Of a stretch of DNA of 64,000 nt, positions 11,832-26,200 are shown one piece after another. The notes under the pieces were generated by a model. It searched no databases. It had not been told where the DNA came from and worked only from the letters and a program-made list of their open reading frames with translations. The translations under genes were made by a program, and so were the position numbers. The stretch is from the NCBI RefSeq assembly GCF_023065955.2, contig NW_026623078.1, positions 6,086,199 through 6,150,198 of the forward strand, in the 5' to 3' direction. Each line of letters opens with the position of its first letter. Within the stretch, counting starts at the first letter, position 1. The DNA comes from Ursus arctos. Lineage: Eukaryota; Chordata; Mammalia; Carnivora; Ursidae.

Positions 11832-14800
11832 CGCGCCCTCCCCTCGGCCCTCCCCTCACTCGCCGCACAGCTAGCACATCGGGCCTGCCGGCCTCCTGGG
11901 GGCTAACTGTAACCTTAGGTCGGCCCCCGAGGGGCCACTACCAAGGGTCTGCCCCCGCAACGCCGGGGATTGGGGACCCCCAAGCCCCAGTGCCGGGCTC
12001 ACCCTGCCGCCCCGCCCCTCCGGGCCGCTAGTAGCGCCGCTGGTCATTCAGGGCAGGAGACCGGGTTGGGCCCTCTGAACCCCCGATGACCTTCGAAGGC
12101 CCCCCCGTGCCAAAACGCTTGGGTCCACATTCTTGCTCTCAAGCGCCCTCACCTGGGTCCACCCCTCCGCTCGCCTCACAGCCGGCGGATCGGGCCTGCT
12201 GGCCCCCTGGGGGCTAACAATAACCCTTGGTCGGCCCCCTAGAGCCCTTCCAAAGGGGTCTGGCGCCCCAACGCCGAGGACTGGGGACCCCCAAGCCCCA
12301 GCGCCCAAGTCACCCTAACACCCCTCCTCCACCCGGGCCGCTAGGGGAGCCGCCGGTCATTCAGGGCAGAAGAACGTACAGGGCCCTCCAAGCCCCCAGC
12401 GACTTTCGAAGGACCCCCGCGCCAAAACGCCTGAGCCCACGCTCCCGCTCGCCAGCGGCCTCACCTCCGCCCGCCTCTCCGCTTGCCGCAGAGCTGGCGG
12501 ATCGGGCTTCCGGCCTCCTGGGGGCTAAATCTAACCATAGGTCGGCCCCCTAGGGGCCCCAGCAAGGGGCCTAGAGCCGCAACACCGGGGATTGGAGAAC
12601 CCCGAGCTCCAGCGCTGGACACAACCGGCTGCCCCGCTGCCACATGGGCCACTAGGGGCGCTGCCGGTCATTCAGGGCGGGACAACGGGCAGGGCCCTCA
12701 GAGCCTCTGGCGACATTCGAAGGCCCCCCGCGCCAAAACGCTTGGGCCCACGCTCCTGCTCACAAGCGCCCTCACCTCGGCCTGCCCCTCTGCTCACCAC
12801 ACAGCCGGCGGATCGGGCCTGCCGGCCTCCTCGGAGCTAACCCTAACCCTAGGTGAGTCCCCGAGGGGCCCCTCCCAAGGGGCATGGCGCCAAAACGCCG
12901 GGGATTGGGAACCCCTGAGTCCCAGCGCCCGACTCACCCTACCGCCCCTCCTCCACCAGGGCTTTTAGGGGAGCCGCCCGTCATTCAGGGCGGGAGAACG
13001 GGCAGGGCCGTCCGAACCCCTGGCGACATTCGAAGGACCCCCGCGCCAAAATGACTGGGCCCACTCTCCAGACTGCCAGCGGCCTCACCTCCGACCACCC
13101 CTCCACTCACCGCAGAGCTGGCGGATCGGGCCTGCGGGCCTCCTGGGGGCTAAGCCTAACCATATGTCGGCCCCCGAGGGGCCCCTAGCAAGGGGCCTGG
13201 AGTCGTAACGCCGGGGATTGGGGACCCCTGAACCCCAGTGCCGGACTCACCCGGCCGCCCCGCTGCCACCTGCACCACTAGGAGCGCCACCGGTCATTCA
13301 GTGCGGGAGAACGGGCAGGGTCCTCCGATCCCCCCACGACCTTCGAAGGGCCCCCCGCACCAAAACACTTGACCCACGCTCCCGCTAGCCAGCGCCCTCA
13401 CCTCGGCCCGCCCCTCCGCTCGCCGCACAGCCGTAGGATCGGGCCTGTCAGCCCCCTGGGTGTAACCCTAACCCTAGGTCTGCCCCCACGGGGCCCCTCC
13501 CAAGGGGCCTGGCATCGCAATGCCGGGGATTGGGGACCCCCGAGCACCAGTGCTGGACTCTCCCTGCCACCCCACCACCACCCAGTCCGCTAGGGGCGCC
13601 GCCGGTCATTCAGTGCTGGAGAACAGGCAGGGCCCTCTGAGCCCCCGCGACCTTCGTAGGCCCCTCGCGCCAAAATGCTTGGGCCCACGCTCCCACTCGC
13701 CAGCGCCCTCTACTCGGCCCGCCCCTCCACTCGATGAACAGCTAGCGGATCAGGCCTGCCTGTTTCCTGGGGGCTAACACTATCCCTAGGTCAGACCCCA
13801 AGGGGCCACTTCCAAAGGCCTGGTGCCACAACGCCGGGGATTGGTGACCCCCAAGCCTCAGCGCCGGAGTCACCCTTCCGCCCCACAGCTACCGGGCCAG
13901 TAGGGACGCCACCAGTCATTCAGAGCGGGAGAATGGGCAGGGCCCTCCGAGCCCCTGGCGACCTTTGAGGCCCCCCACGCCAAAACGCTTGGGCCCACGC
14001 TCCCGCTAGCAAGCGCCCTCACCTCGGTCCGCCCCCCCTCTCGCCGCACAGACAGCGGATTGGGCCTGCCAGCCTCCTGGGAACTAACCCTAACTCTAGG
14101 TCTGCTCACGAGGGGCCCCTCCCAAGGGGCCTGGCGATGCCACGCCGGGGATTGGGGACCCTCAAGCCCCAGCGCATTACTTACCCTGCCGCCCTGCCGC
14201 CACCCGGGCTGCTAGGGGCGCCACCGGTTATTTAGGGCGGGAGAACGGGCAGGGCCCTCCGAGCCCCCAGTGACCTTTGAAGGCCCCCCGTGACAAAACG
14301 CTTGGGCCTAGGCTCCTGCTCGCCAGCACCCTCTCCTCAGCCCGCCCCTCCGCTCGCCGCACAGCCGGCAGATCGGGACTGCCGGCCTCCTGGGGCTAAC
14401 CCTAACCCTAGGTCGGCTCCCGAGGGGCCCATCCCAAGGGGCCTGGCGCCGCCACGCGGGTGATTGGGGACCCCCGAGCACCAGGGCTGAACTCACCCTG
14501 CCGCCCCGCTGCGACCCGGATCGCTAGGGGCACCGTCCTCATTCGGGGCTGGGGAACGGGCAGGGCCCTCTGAGCCCCCGGTGACCTTCGAAGGCCCGAC
14601 ACGCCAAAACGCTTGGGCTCCCGCTCCCGCTCGCCAGCGCCCTCACCTCGCCCCGCCCCTCCGTTCTCTGCACAGCCGGCGGATCGGGCCCCGGCCTCCT
14701 TTGGGCTAACCTCAACCCTAGGTCGGCCCCCGAGGGACCCCTCCCAAGGGGGCCAGGCGCCGCCACGCCGGGGCATTTGGACCCCTGAGCCCTACTCCAG

Positions 14801-16816
14801 ACTCACCCTGCCGCCCCGCCGCCACCCGGGACGCTAGGGGCGCCACCGGTCACTCAGGGAGGGAGTACGGGCAGGGCCCTCCGAGCCCCCGATGACCTTC
14901 GAAGGCCCCCCGCACCAAAACGCTTGGGCCTAAGCTCCCGCTCGCCAGCGCCCTCACCTCGGCTCACCCCTCCCCTCGCCGCACAGCCGGCCAATCGGGC
15001 CTGCCGGCCTCCTTTGGGCTAACGATAACCCTAGCTCGGCCCCCGAGGGACCCCTCCCAAGGGGCCTGGCAATGCCACGCCGGGTATTGGGGACCCCCGA
15101 GCCCGAGCTCCGGACTCACCCTGCCTCCCCGCCGCCACCCTGGCCGCTAGGGAGCCGCCGGGCATTCAGGGCGGGAGAACTTGCTGGGCCCTCCGAGCCC
15201 CCGGTGAGCTTCGAAGGCCCCCCATGCCAAAACGCTTGGGCCCACGCTCCGGCTTGCCAGCGCATTCGCGTCGGCCCACCCCTCCGCTCGCTGCACAGCC
15301 GGCGGATTGGGCCCGCCGGCCTCCTTTGGGCTAACACTCACCATATGTCGGCCCCCGAGGGACCCCTCCCAAGTGCCTGGAGCCACCGCGCCGGGGATCG
15401 GGGACAACTGAGCCCCAGCTCCAGACTCATCCTGCCGACACGCCGCCATCCTGGCCGCTAGGGGCGCCACCGGTCATTTAGGGTGTGAGAATGGGCAGGG
15501 CCCTCGGAGCCCCCAGCGCCGTTTGAAGGCCCTCCGCGCCAAAACCCTTGGGCCCACGCTCCCGCTCGCCAGCACCATCACTTCAGCCCACCCTCCGCTC
15601 CCTGCACAGCCGGCGGATTGGGCCTGACGGTCTCCTGGGGGCTAACCCTAACCCTAGCTGGATCCCTCGAGGGGCCCCTCCCAAGGGGCCTGGTGCCGCA
15701 ACGCCAGGGATTCGGGACCCACAAGCCCCAGCGCCAGACTCACCCTCCCGCCCCGCTGCCACCCGGGCCTCTAGGGGCACCGCCGGTCATCCAGGGCGGG
15801 AGAACGGGCAGGGTCCTCCGAGCCCCTGGTGACCTTCAAAGGCCCCTGCACCAAAACGCTTGGGCCCACGCTCCTGCTCTTCAGCGCCCTCACCTCGGCC
15901 TGCCCCTCCGCTCGCCACACAGCTGGCAGATCGGGCCTGCCGGCCTCCTGGGGGCTAACCCTAACCCTAGCTCACCCTCGGAGGGGCTCATCCCAAGGTG
16001 CCTGGAGCGGCAATGCCGGGCATTGGAGACCCACGAGCCACAGTGCTGGACTCACCGTGCTGCCCCGCCGCCACACAGGCCGCTAGTGGCACCACCGGTC
16101 ATTCAGGGCGGGAGAACGGGAAGGGCCCTTGGAGCCCCCGGCCTCTTTCGAAGGCCCCCCGCGCCAGAAAGCTTGCGCCCACTCTCCCGGTAGCCAGTGC
16201 CCTCACCTCGGCCCGCCCCTCCGCTCGCCGCACAGCCGGCGGATAGGGCCCGCCAGCCTCCTGGGGGCTAACCCTATCCCTACGTCGGCCCCCGAGAGGC
16301 CCCTCCCAACGGGCCTGGCACCGCAACACCGGGCTTGGGGACCGCTAGCCCCAGCATCCGACTCACCATGCTCCCCCGCCGGCAACTGACCCACTAGGGG
16401 CACCGCCGGACATTCAGTGCGGGAGAACGGGCAGGGCTTCTTGAGCCCCGGCGACCTTCGAAGGCCCCCCGCGCCAAAACTCATGGGCCTACGCTACCGC
16501 TCGCCAGCGCCCTCACGTCGGCCCTCCCCTCTGCTCACCGCACAGCCGGTGGATTGGGCCTGCGGCCTCCTGGGGGCTAACCATAACCCTAGGTCAGCCT
16601 CCGAGGGGCCCCTGCGAAGGGGCCTGGTGCCGCAACACCGGGAATTGGGAACTCCCCAACCCCAGCGACGGACTCACCCTGTCACCCTGCCGCCACCCCG
16701 GGCCCCAGGGGCGCTGCAGGTCATTCAGGGCGGGAAAACGGGCAGGGTCCTCCGATCCCCCGGCGACCTTCGAAGGCTTCCCGCGCCAAAACGCTTCGGC
16801 CAAGCTCCCGCTCGCC
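11832..16816. repeat. 16-mer HOR copy 3
   Basis: Offset 4,983-4,985 bp. It differs from copy 2 by a few bases, for example one extra G near 14,750, an A for C near 15,406, G for C near 16,517 and an extra C near 16,697. Monomer order is unchanged. Confidence 0.95.
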
Positions 16817-19800
16817 CGCGCCCTCCCCTCGGCCCTCCCCTCACTCGCCGCACAGCTAGCACATCGGGCCTGCCGGCCTCCTGGGGGCTAACTGTAACCT
16901 TAGGTCGGCCCCCGAGGGGCCACTACCAAGGGTCTGCCCCCGCAACGCCGGGGATTGGGGACCCCCAAGCCCCAGTGCCGGGCTCACCCTGCCGCCCCGC
17001 CCCTCCGGGCCGCTAGTAGCGCCGCTGGTCATTCAGGGCAGGAGACCGGGTTGGGCCCTCTGAACCCCCGATGACCTTCGAAGGCCCCCCCGTGCCAAAA
17101 CGCTTGGGTCCACATTCTTGCTCTCAAGCGCCCTCACCTGGGTCCACCCCTCCGCTCGCCTCACAGCCGGCGGATCGGGCCTGCTGGCCCCCTGGGGGCT
17201 AACAATAACCCTTGGTCGGCCCCCTAGAGCCCTTCCAAAGGGGTCTGGCGCCCCAACGCCGAGGACTGGGGACCCCCAAGCCCCAGCGCCCAAGTCACCC
17301 TAACACCCCTCCTCCACCCGGGCCGCTAGGGGAGCCGCCGGTCATTCAGGGCAGAAGAACGTACAGGGCCCTCCAAGCCCCCAGCGACTTTCGAAGGACC
17401 CCCGCGCCAAAACGCCTGAGCCCACGCTCCCGCTCGCCAGCGGCCTCACCTCCGCCCGCCTCTCCGCTTGCCGCAGAGCTGGCGGATCGGGCTTCCGGCC
17501 TCCTGGGGGCTAAATCTAACCATAGGTCGGCCCCCTAGGGGCCCCAGCAAGGGGCCTAGAGCCGCAACACCGGGGATTGGAGAACCCCGAGCTCCAGCGC
17601 TGGACACAACCGGCTGCCCCGCTGCCACATGGGCCACTAGGGGCGCTGCCGGTCATTCAGGGCGGGACAACGGGCAGGGCCCTCAGAGCCTCTGGCGACA
17701 TTCGAAGGCCCCCCGCGCCAAAACGCTTGGGCCCACGCTCCTGCTCACAAGCGCCCTCACCTCGGCCTGCCCCTCTGCTCACCACACAGCCGGCGGATCG
17801 GGCCTGCCGGCCTCCTCGGAGCTAACCCTAACCCTAGGTGAGTCCCCGAGGGGCCCCTCCCAAGGGGCATGGCGCCAAAACGCCGGGGATTGGGAACCCC
17901 TGAGTCCCAGCGCCCGACTCACCCTACCGCCCCTCCTCCACCAGGGCTTTTAGGGGAGCCGCCCGTCATTCAGGGCGGGAGAACGGGCAGGGCCGTCCGA
18001 ACCCCTGGCGACATTCGAAGGACCCCCGCGCCAAAATGACTGGGCCCACTCTCCAGACTGCCAGCGGCCTCACCTCCGACCACCCCTCCACTCACCGCAG
18101 AGCTGGCGGATCGGGCCTGCGGGCCTCCTGGGGGCTAAGCCTAACCATATGTCGGCCCCCGAGGGGCCCCTAGCAAGGGGCCTGGAGTCGTAACGCCGGG
18201 GATTGGGGACCCCTGAACCCCAGTGCCGGACTCACCCGGCCGCCCCGCTGCCACCTGCACCACTAGGAGCGCCACCGGTCATTCAGTGCGGGAGAACGGG
18301 CAGGGTCCTCCGATCCCCCCACGACCTTCGAAGGGCCCCCCGCACCAAAACACTTGACCCACGCTCCCGCTAGCCAGCGCCCTCACCTCGGCCCGCCCCT
18401 CCGCTCGCCGCACAGCCGTAGGATCGGGCCTGTCAGCCCCCTGGGTGTAACCCTAACCCTAGGTCTGCCCCCACGGGGCCCCTCCCAAGGGGCCTGGCAT
18501 CGCAATGCCGGGGATTGGGGACCCCCGAGCACCAGTGCTGGACTCTCCCTGCCACCCCACCACCACCCAGTCCGCTAGGGGCGCCGCCGGTCATTCAGTG
18601 CTGGAGAACAGGCAGGGCCCTCTGAGCCCCCGCGACCTTCGTAGGCCCCTCGCGCCAAAATGCTTGGGCCCACGCTCCCACTCGCCAGCGCCCTCTACTC
18701 GGCCCGCCCCTCCACTCGATGAACAGCTAGCGGATCAGGCCTGCCTGTTTCCTGGGGGCTAACACTATCCCTAGGTCAGACCCCAAGGGGCCACTTCCAA
18801 AGGCCTGGTGCCACAACGCCGGGGATTGGTGACCCCCAAGCCTCAGCGCCGGAGTCACCCTTCCGCCCCACAGCTACCGGGCCAGTAGGGACGCCACCAG
18901 TCATTCAGAGCGGGAGAATGGGCAGGGCCCTCCGAGCCCCTGGCGACCTTTGAGGCCCCCCACGCCAAAACGCTTGGGCCCACGCTCCCGCTAGCAAGCG
19001 CCCTCACCTCGGTCCGCCCCCCCTCTCGCCGCACAGACAGCGGATTGGGCCTGCCAGCCTCCTGGGAACTAACCCTAACTCTAGGTCTGCTCACGAGGGG
19101 CCCCTCCCAAGGGGCCTGGCGATGCCACGCCGGGGATTGGGGACCCTCAAGCCCCAGCGCATTACTTACCCTGCCGCCCTGCCGCCACCCGGGCTGCTAG
19201 GGGCGCCACCGGTTATTTAGGGCGGGAGAACGGGCAGGGCCCTCCGAGCCCCCAGTGACCTTTGAAGGCCCCCCGTGACAAAACGCTTGGGCCTAGGCTC
19301 CTGCTCGCCAGCACCCTCTCCTCAGCCCGCCCCTCCGCTCGCCGCACAGCCGGCAGATCGGGACTGCCGGCCTCCTGGGGCTAACCCTAACCCTAGGTCG
19401 GCTCCCGAGGGGCCCATCCCAAGGGGCCTGGCGCCGCCACGCGGGTGATTGGGGACCCCCGAGCACCAGGGCTGAACTCACCCTGCCGCCCCGCTGCGAC
19501 CCGGATCGCTAGGGGCACCGTCCTCATTCGGGGCTGGGGAACGGGCAGGGCCCTCTGAGCCCCCGGTGACCTTCGAAGGCCCGACACGCCAAAACGCTTG
19601 GGCTCCCGCTCCCGCTCGCCAGCGCCCTCACCTCGCCCCGCCCCTCCGTTCTCTGCACAGCCGGCGGATCGGGCCCCGGCCTCCTTTGGGCTAACCTCAA
19701 CCCTAGGTCGGCCCCCGAGGGACCCCTCCCAAGGGGCCAGGCGCCGCCACGCCGGGGCATTTGGACCCCTGAGCCCTACTCCAGACTCACCCTGCCGCCC

Positions 19801-21803
19801 CGCCGCCACCCGGGACGCTAGGGGCGCCACCGGTCACTCAGGGAGGGAGTACGGGCAGGGCCCTCCGAGCCCCCGATGACCTTCGAAGGCCCCCCGCACC
19901 AAAACGCTTGGGCCTAAGCTCCCGCTCGCCAGCGCCCTCACCTCGGCTCACCCCTCCCCTCGCCGCACAGCCGGCCAATCGGGCCTGCCGGCCTCCTTTG
20001 GGCTAACGATAACCCTAGCTCGGCCCCCGAGGGACCCCTCCCAAGGGGCCTGGCAATGCCACGCCGGGTATTGGGGACCCCCGAGCCCGAGCTCCGGACT
20101 CACCCTGCCTCCCCGCCGCCACCCTGGCCGCTAGGGAGCCGCCGGGCATTCAGGGCGGGGAGAACTTGCTGGGCCCTCCGAGCCCCCGGTGAGCTTCGAA
20201 GGCCCCCCATGCCAAAACGCTTGGGCCCACGCTCCGGCTTGCCAGGCGCATTCGCGTCGGCCCACCCCTCCGCTCGCTGCACAGCCGGCGGATTGGGCCC
20301 GCCGGCCTCCTTTGGGCTAACACTCACCATATGTCGGCCCCCGAGGGACCCCTCCCAAGTGCCTGGAGCCACCGCGCCGGGGATCGGGGACCACTGAGCC
20401 CCAGCTCCAGACTCATCCTGCCGACACGCCGCCATCCTGGCCGCTAGGGGCGCCACCGGTCATTTAGGGTGTGAGAATGGGCAGGGCCCTCGGAGCCCCC
20501 AGCGCCGTTTGAAGGCCCTCCGCGCCAAAACCCTTGGGCCCACGCTCCCGCTCGCCAGCACCATCACTTCAGCCCACCCTCCGCTCCCTGCACAAGCCGG
20601 CGGATTGGGCCTGACGGTCTCCTGGGGGCTAACCCTAACCCTAGCTGGATCCCTCGAGGGGCCCCTCCCAAGGGGCCTGGTGCCGCAACGCCAGGGATTC
20701 GGGACCCACAAGCCCCAGCGCCAGACTCACCCTCCCGCCCCGCTGCCACCCGGGCCTCTAGGGGCACCGCCGGTCATCCAGGGCGGGAGAACGGGCAGGG
20801 TCCTCCGAGCCCCTGGTGACCTTCAAGGCCCCCCGCACCAAAACGCTTGGGCCCACGCTCCTGCTCTTCAGCGCCCTCACCTCGGCCTGCCCTCCGCTCG
20901 CCACACAGCTGGCAGATCGGGCCTGCCGGCCTCCTGGGGGCTACCCTAACCCTAGCTCCACCTCGAGGGGCTCATCCCAAGGTGCCTGGAGCGGCAATGC
21001 CGGGCATTGGAGACCCACGAGCCACAGTGCTGGACTCACCGTGCTGCCCCGCCGCCACACAGGCCGCTAGTGGCACCACCGGTCATTCAGGGCGGGGAGA
21101 ACGGGAAGGGCCCTTGGAGCCCCCGGCCTCTTTCGAAGGCCCCCCGCGCCAGAAAGCTTGCGCCCACTCTCCCGGTAGCCAGTGCCCTCACCTCGGCCCG
21201 CCCCTCCGCTCGCCGCACAGCCGGCGGATAGGGCCCGCCAGCCTCCTGGGGGCTAACCCTATCCCTACGTCGGCCCCCGAGAGGCCCCTCCCAACGGGCC
21301 TGGCACCGCAAACACCGGGCTTGGGGACCGCTAGCCCCAGCATCCGACTCACCATGCTCCCCCGCCGGCAACTGACCCACTAGGGGCACCGCCGGACATT
21401 CAGTGCGGGAGAACGGGCAGGGCTTCTTGAGGCCCCGGCGACCTTCGAAGGCCCCCCGCGCCAAAACTCATGGGCCTACGCTACCGCTCGCCAGCGCCCT
21501 CACCCTCGGCCCTCCCCTCTGCTCACCGCACAGCCGGTGGATTGGGCCTGCGCCTCCTGGGGGCTAACCATAACCCTAGGTCAGCCTCCGAGGGGCCCCT
21601 GCGAAGGGCCTGGTGCCGCAACACCGGGAATTGGGAAACTCCCCAACCCCAGCGACGGACTCACCCTGTCACCCTGCCGCCACCCGGGCCCCAGGGGCGC
21701 TGCAGGTCATTCAGGGCGGGGAAAACGGGCAGGGTCCTCCGATCCCCCGGCGACCTTCGAAGGCTTCCCGCGCCAAAACGCTTCGGCCAAGCTCCCGCTC
21801 GCC
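16817..21803. repeat. 16-mer HOR copy 4
   Basis: Regular up to about 20,150. After that, single-base insertions and losses in homopolymers begin, such as an extra G near 20,158 and 20,246, an extra A near 20,594 and a lost base near 20,890 and 20,942. No other copy has these changes. Total length is 4,987 bp. Confidence 0.9.
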
Positions 21804-24800
21804 CGCGCCCTCCCCTCGGCCCTCCCCTCACTCGCCGCACAGCTAGCACATCGGGCCTGCCGGCCTCCTGGGGGCTAACTGTAACCTTAGGTCGGCCCCC
21901 CGAGGGGCCACTACCAAGGGTCTGCCCCCGCAACGCCGGGGATTGGGGGACCCCCAAGCCCCAGTGCCGGGCTCACCCTGCCGCCCCGCCCCTCCGGGCC
22001 GCTAGTAGCGCCGCTGGTCATTCAGGGCAGGAGACCGGGTTGGGCCCTCTGAACCCCCGATGACCTTCGAAGGCCCCCCCGTGCCAAAACGCTTGGGTCC
22101 ACATTCTTGCTCTCAAGCGCCCTCACCTGGGTCCACCCCTCGCTCGCCTCACAGCCGGCGGATCGGGCCTGCTGGCCCCCTGGGGGCTAACAATAACCCT
22201 TGGTCGGCCCCCTAGAGCCCTTCCAAAGGGGTCTGGCGCCCCAACGCCGAGGACTGGGGACCCCCAAGCCCCAGCGCCCAAGTCACCCTAACCACCCCTC
22301 CTCCACCCGGGCCGCTAGGGGAGCCGCCGGTCATTCAGGGCAGAAGAACGTACAGGGCCCTCCAAGCCCCCAGCGACTTTCGAAGGACCCCCGCGCCAAA
22401 ACGCCTGAGCCCACGCTCCCGCTCGCCAGCGGCCTCACCTCCGCCCGCCTCTCCGCTTGCCGCAGAGCTGGCGGATCGGGCTTCCGGCCTCCTGGGGGCT
22501 AAATCTAACCATAGGTCGGCCCCCTAGGGGCCCCAGCAAGGGGCCTAGAGCCGCAACACCGGGGATTGGAGAACCCCGAGCTCCAGCGCTGGACACAACC
22601 GGCTGCCCCGCTGCCACATGGGCCACTAGGGGCGCTGCCGGTCATTCAGGGCGGGACAACGGGCAGGGCCCTCAGAGCCTCTGGCGACATTCGAAGGCCC
22701 CCCGCGCCAAAACGCTTGGGCCCACGCTCCTGCTCACAAGCGCCCTCACCTCGGCCCTGCCCCTCTGCTCACCACACAGCCGGCGGATCGGGCCTGCCGG
22801 CCTCCTCGGAGCTAACCCTAACCCTAGGTGAGTCCCCGAGGGGCCCCTCCCCAAGGGGCATGGCGCCAAAACGCCGGGGATTGGGAACCCCTGAGTCCCA
22901 GCGCCCGACTCACCCTACCGCCCCTCCCTCCACCAGGGCTTTTAGGGGAGCCGCCCGTCATTCAGGGCGGGAGAACGGGCAGGGCCGTCCGAACCCCTGG
23001 CGACATTCGAAGGACCCCCGCGCCAAAATGACTGGGCCCACTCTCCAGACTGCCAGCGGCCTCACCTCCGACCACCCCTCCACTCACCGCAGAGCTGGCG
23101 GATCGGGCCTGCGGGCCTCCTGGGGGCTAAGCCTAACCATATGTCGGCCCCCGAGGGGCCCCTAGCAAGGGGCCTGGAGTCGTAACCGCCGGGGATTGGG
23201 GACCCCTGAACCCCAGTGCCGGACTCACCCGGCCGCCCCGCTGCCACCTGCACCACTAGGAGCGCCACCGGTCATTCAGTGCGGGAGAACGGGCAGGGTC
23301 CTCCGATCCCCCCACGACCTTCGAAGGGCCCCCCGCACCAAAACACTTGACCCACGCTCCCGCTAGGCCAGCGCCCTCACCTCGGCCCGCCCTCCGCTCG
23401 CCGCACAGCCGTAGGATCGGGCCTGTCAGCCCCCTGGGTGTAACCCTAACCCTAGGTCTGCCCCCACGGGGCCCCTCCCAAGGGGCCTGGCATCGCAATG
23501 CCGGGGGATTGGGGACCCCCGAGCACCAGTGCTGGACTCTCCCTGCCACCCCCACCACCACCCAGTCCGCTAGGGGCGCCGCCGGTCATTCAGTGCTGGA
23601 GAACAGGCAGGGCCCTCTGAGCCCCCGCGACCTTCGTAGGCCCCTCGCGCCAAAATGCTTGGGCCCACGCTCCCACTCGCCAGCGCCCCTCTACTCCGGC
23701 CCGCCCCTCCACTCGATGAACAGCTAGCGGATCAGGCCTGCCTGTTTCCTGGGGGCTAACACTATCCCTAGGTCAGACCCCAAGGGGCCACTTCCAAAGG
23801 CCTGGTGCCACAACGCCGGGGATTGGTGACCCCCAAGCCTCAGCGCCGGAGTTCACCCTTCCGCCCCACAGCTACCGGGCCAGTAGGGACGCCACCAGTC
23901 ATTCAGAGCGGGAGAATGGGCAGGGCCCTCCGAGCCCCTGGCGACCTTTGAGGCCCCCCACGCCAAAACGCTTGGGCCCACGCTCCCGCTAGCAAGCGCC
24001 CTCACCTCGGTCCGCCCCCCCCTCTCGCCGCACAGACAGCGGATTGGGCCTGCCAGCCTCCCTGGGAACTAACCCTAACTCTAGGTCTGCTCACGAGGGG
24101 CCCCTCCCAAGGGGCCTGGCGATGCCACGCCGGGGATTGGGGACCCTCAAGCCCCAGCGCATTACTTACCCTGCCGCCTGCCGCCACCCGGGCTGCTAGG
24201 GGCGCCACCGGTTATTTAGGGCGGGAGAACGGGCAGGGCCCTCCGAGCCCCCAGTGACCTTTGAAGGCCCCCCGTGACAAAACGCTTGGGCCTAGGCTCC
24301 TGCTCGCCAGCACCCTCTCCTCAGCCCCGCCCCTCCGCTCGCCGCACCAGCCGGCAGATCGGGACTGCCGGCCTCCTGGGGCTAACCCTAACCCTAGGTC
24401 GGCTCCCGAGGGGCCCATCCCAAGGGGCCTGGCGCCGCCACGCGGGTGATTGGGGACCCCCGAGCACCAGGGCTGAACTCACCCTGCCGCCCCGCTGCGA
24501 CCCGGATCGCTAGGGGCACCGTCCTCATTCGGGGCTGGGGAACGGGCAGGGCCTCTGAGCCCCCGGTGACCTTCGAAGGCCCGACACGCCAAAACGCTTG
24601 GGCTCCCGCTCCCGCTCGCCAGCGCCCTCACCTCGCCCCGCCCCTCCGTTCTCTGCACAGCCGGCGGATCGGGCCCCGGCCTCCTTGGGCTAACCTCAAC
24701 CCTAGGTCGGCCCCCGAGGGACCCCTCCAAGGGGCCAGGCGCCGCCACGCCGGGGCATTTGGACCCCTGAGCCCTACTCCAGACTCACCCTGCCGCCCCG

Positions 24801-26200
24801 CCGCCACCCGGGACGCTAGGGGCGCCACCGGTCACTCAGGGAGGGAGTACGGGCAGGGCCCTCGAGCCCCCGATGACCTTCGAAGGCCCCCCGCACCAAA
24901 ACGCTTGGGCCTAAGCTCCCGCTCGCCAGCGCCCTCACCTCGGCTCACCCCTCCCCTCGCCGCACAGCCGGCCAATCGGGCCTGCCGGCCTCCTTTGGGC
25001 TAACGATAACCCTAGCTCGGCCCCCGAGGGACCCCTCCCAAGGGGCCTGGCAATGCCACGCCGGGTATTGGGGACCCCCGAGGCCCGAGCTCCGGACTCA
25101 CCCTGCCTCCCCGCCGCCACCCTGGCCGCTAGGGAGCCGCCGGGCATTCAGGGCGGGGAGAACTTGCTGGGCCCCTCCGAGCCCCCGGTGAGCTTCGAAG
25201 GCCCCCCATGCCAAAACGCTTGGGCCCACCGCTCGGCTTGCCAGCGCATTCGCGTCGGCCCACCCCTCCGCTCGCTGCACAGCCGGCGGATTGGGCCCGC
25301 CGGCCTCCTTTGGGCTAACACTCACCATATGTCGGCCCCCGAGGGACCCCTCCCAAGTGCCTGGAGCCACCGCGCCGGGGATCGGGGACCACTGGACCCC
25401 AGCTCCAGACTCATCCTGCCGACACGCCGCCATCCTGGCCGCTAGGGGCGCCACCGGTCATTTAGGGTGTGAGAATGGGCAGGGCCCTCGGAGCCCCCAG
25501 CGCCGTTTGAAGGCCCTCCGCGCCAAAACCCTTGGGCCCACGCTCCCGCTCGCCAGCACCATCAACTTCAGCCCACCCTCCGCTCCCTGCACAGCCGGCG
25601 GATTGGGCCTGACGGTCCTCCTGGGGGGCTAACCCTAACCCTAGCTGATCCCTCGAGGGGCCCCTCCCAAGGGGCCTGGTGCCGCAACGCCAGGATTCGG
25701 GACCCACAAGCCCCAGCGCCAGACTCACCCTCCGCCCCGCTGCACCCGGGCCTCTAGGGGCACCGCCGGTCTCCAGGGCGGGAGAAGGGCAGGGTCCTCC
25801 GAGCCCCTGGTGACCTTCAAAGGCCCCCGCACCAAAACGCTTGGGCCCACGCTCCTGCTCTTCAGCGCCCTCACCTCGGCCTGCCCCTCCGCTCGCCACA
25901 CAGCTGGCAGATCGGGCCTGCCGGCCCTCCTGGGGCTAACCCTAACCCTAGCTCCCACCTCGGAGGGCTCATCCCAAGGTGCCTGGAGCGGCAATGCCGG
26001 GCATTGGAGACCCACGAGCCACAGTGCTGGACTCACCGTGCTGCCCCGCCGCCACACAGGCCGCTAGTGGCACCACCGGTCATTCAGGGCGGGAGAACGG
26101 GAAGGGCCCTTGGAGCCCCCGGCCTCTTTCGAAGGCCCCCCGCGCCAGAAAGCTTGCGCCCACTCTCCCGGTAGCCAGTGCCCTCACCTCGGCCCGCCCC
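20150..26200. other. Indel-rich, probably low-accuracy stretch of the array
   Basis: Compared with the same positions in copies 1-3 and 7-8, this stretch has dozens of isolated one-base gains or losses, nearly all in C/G runs or at doubled letters. A milder version appears at 28,130-29,640, on the other side of the gap. Clustering around the gap fits a poorly polished contig end rather than sequence evolution. Confidence 0.7.
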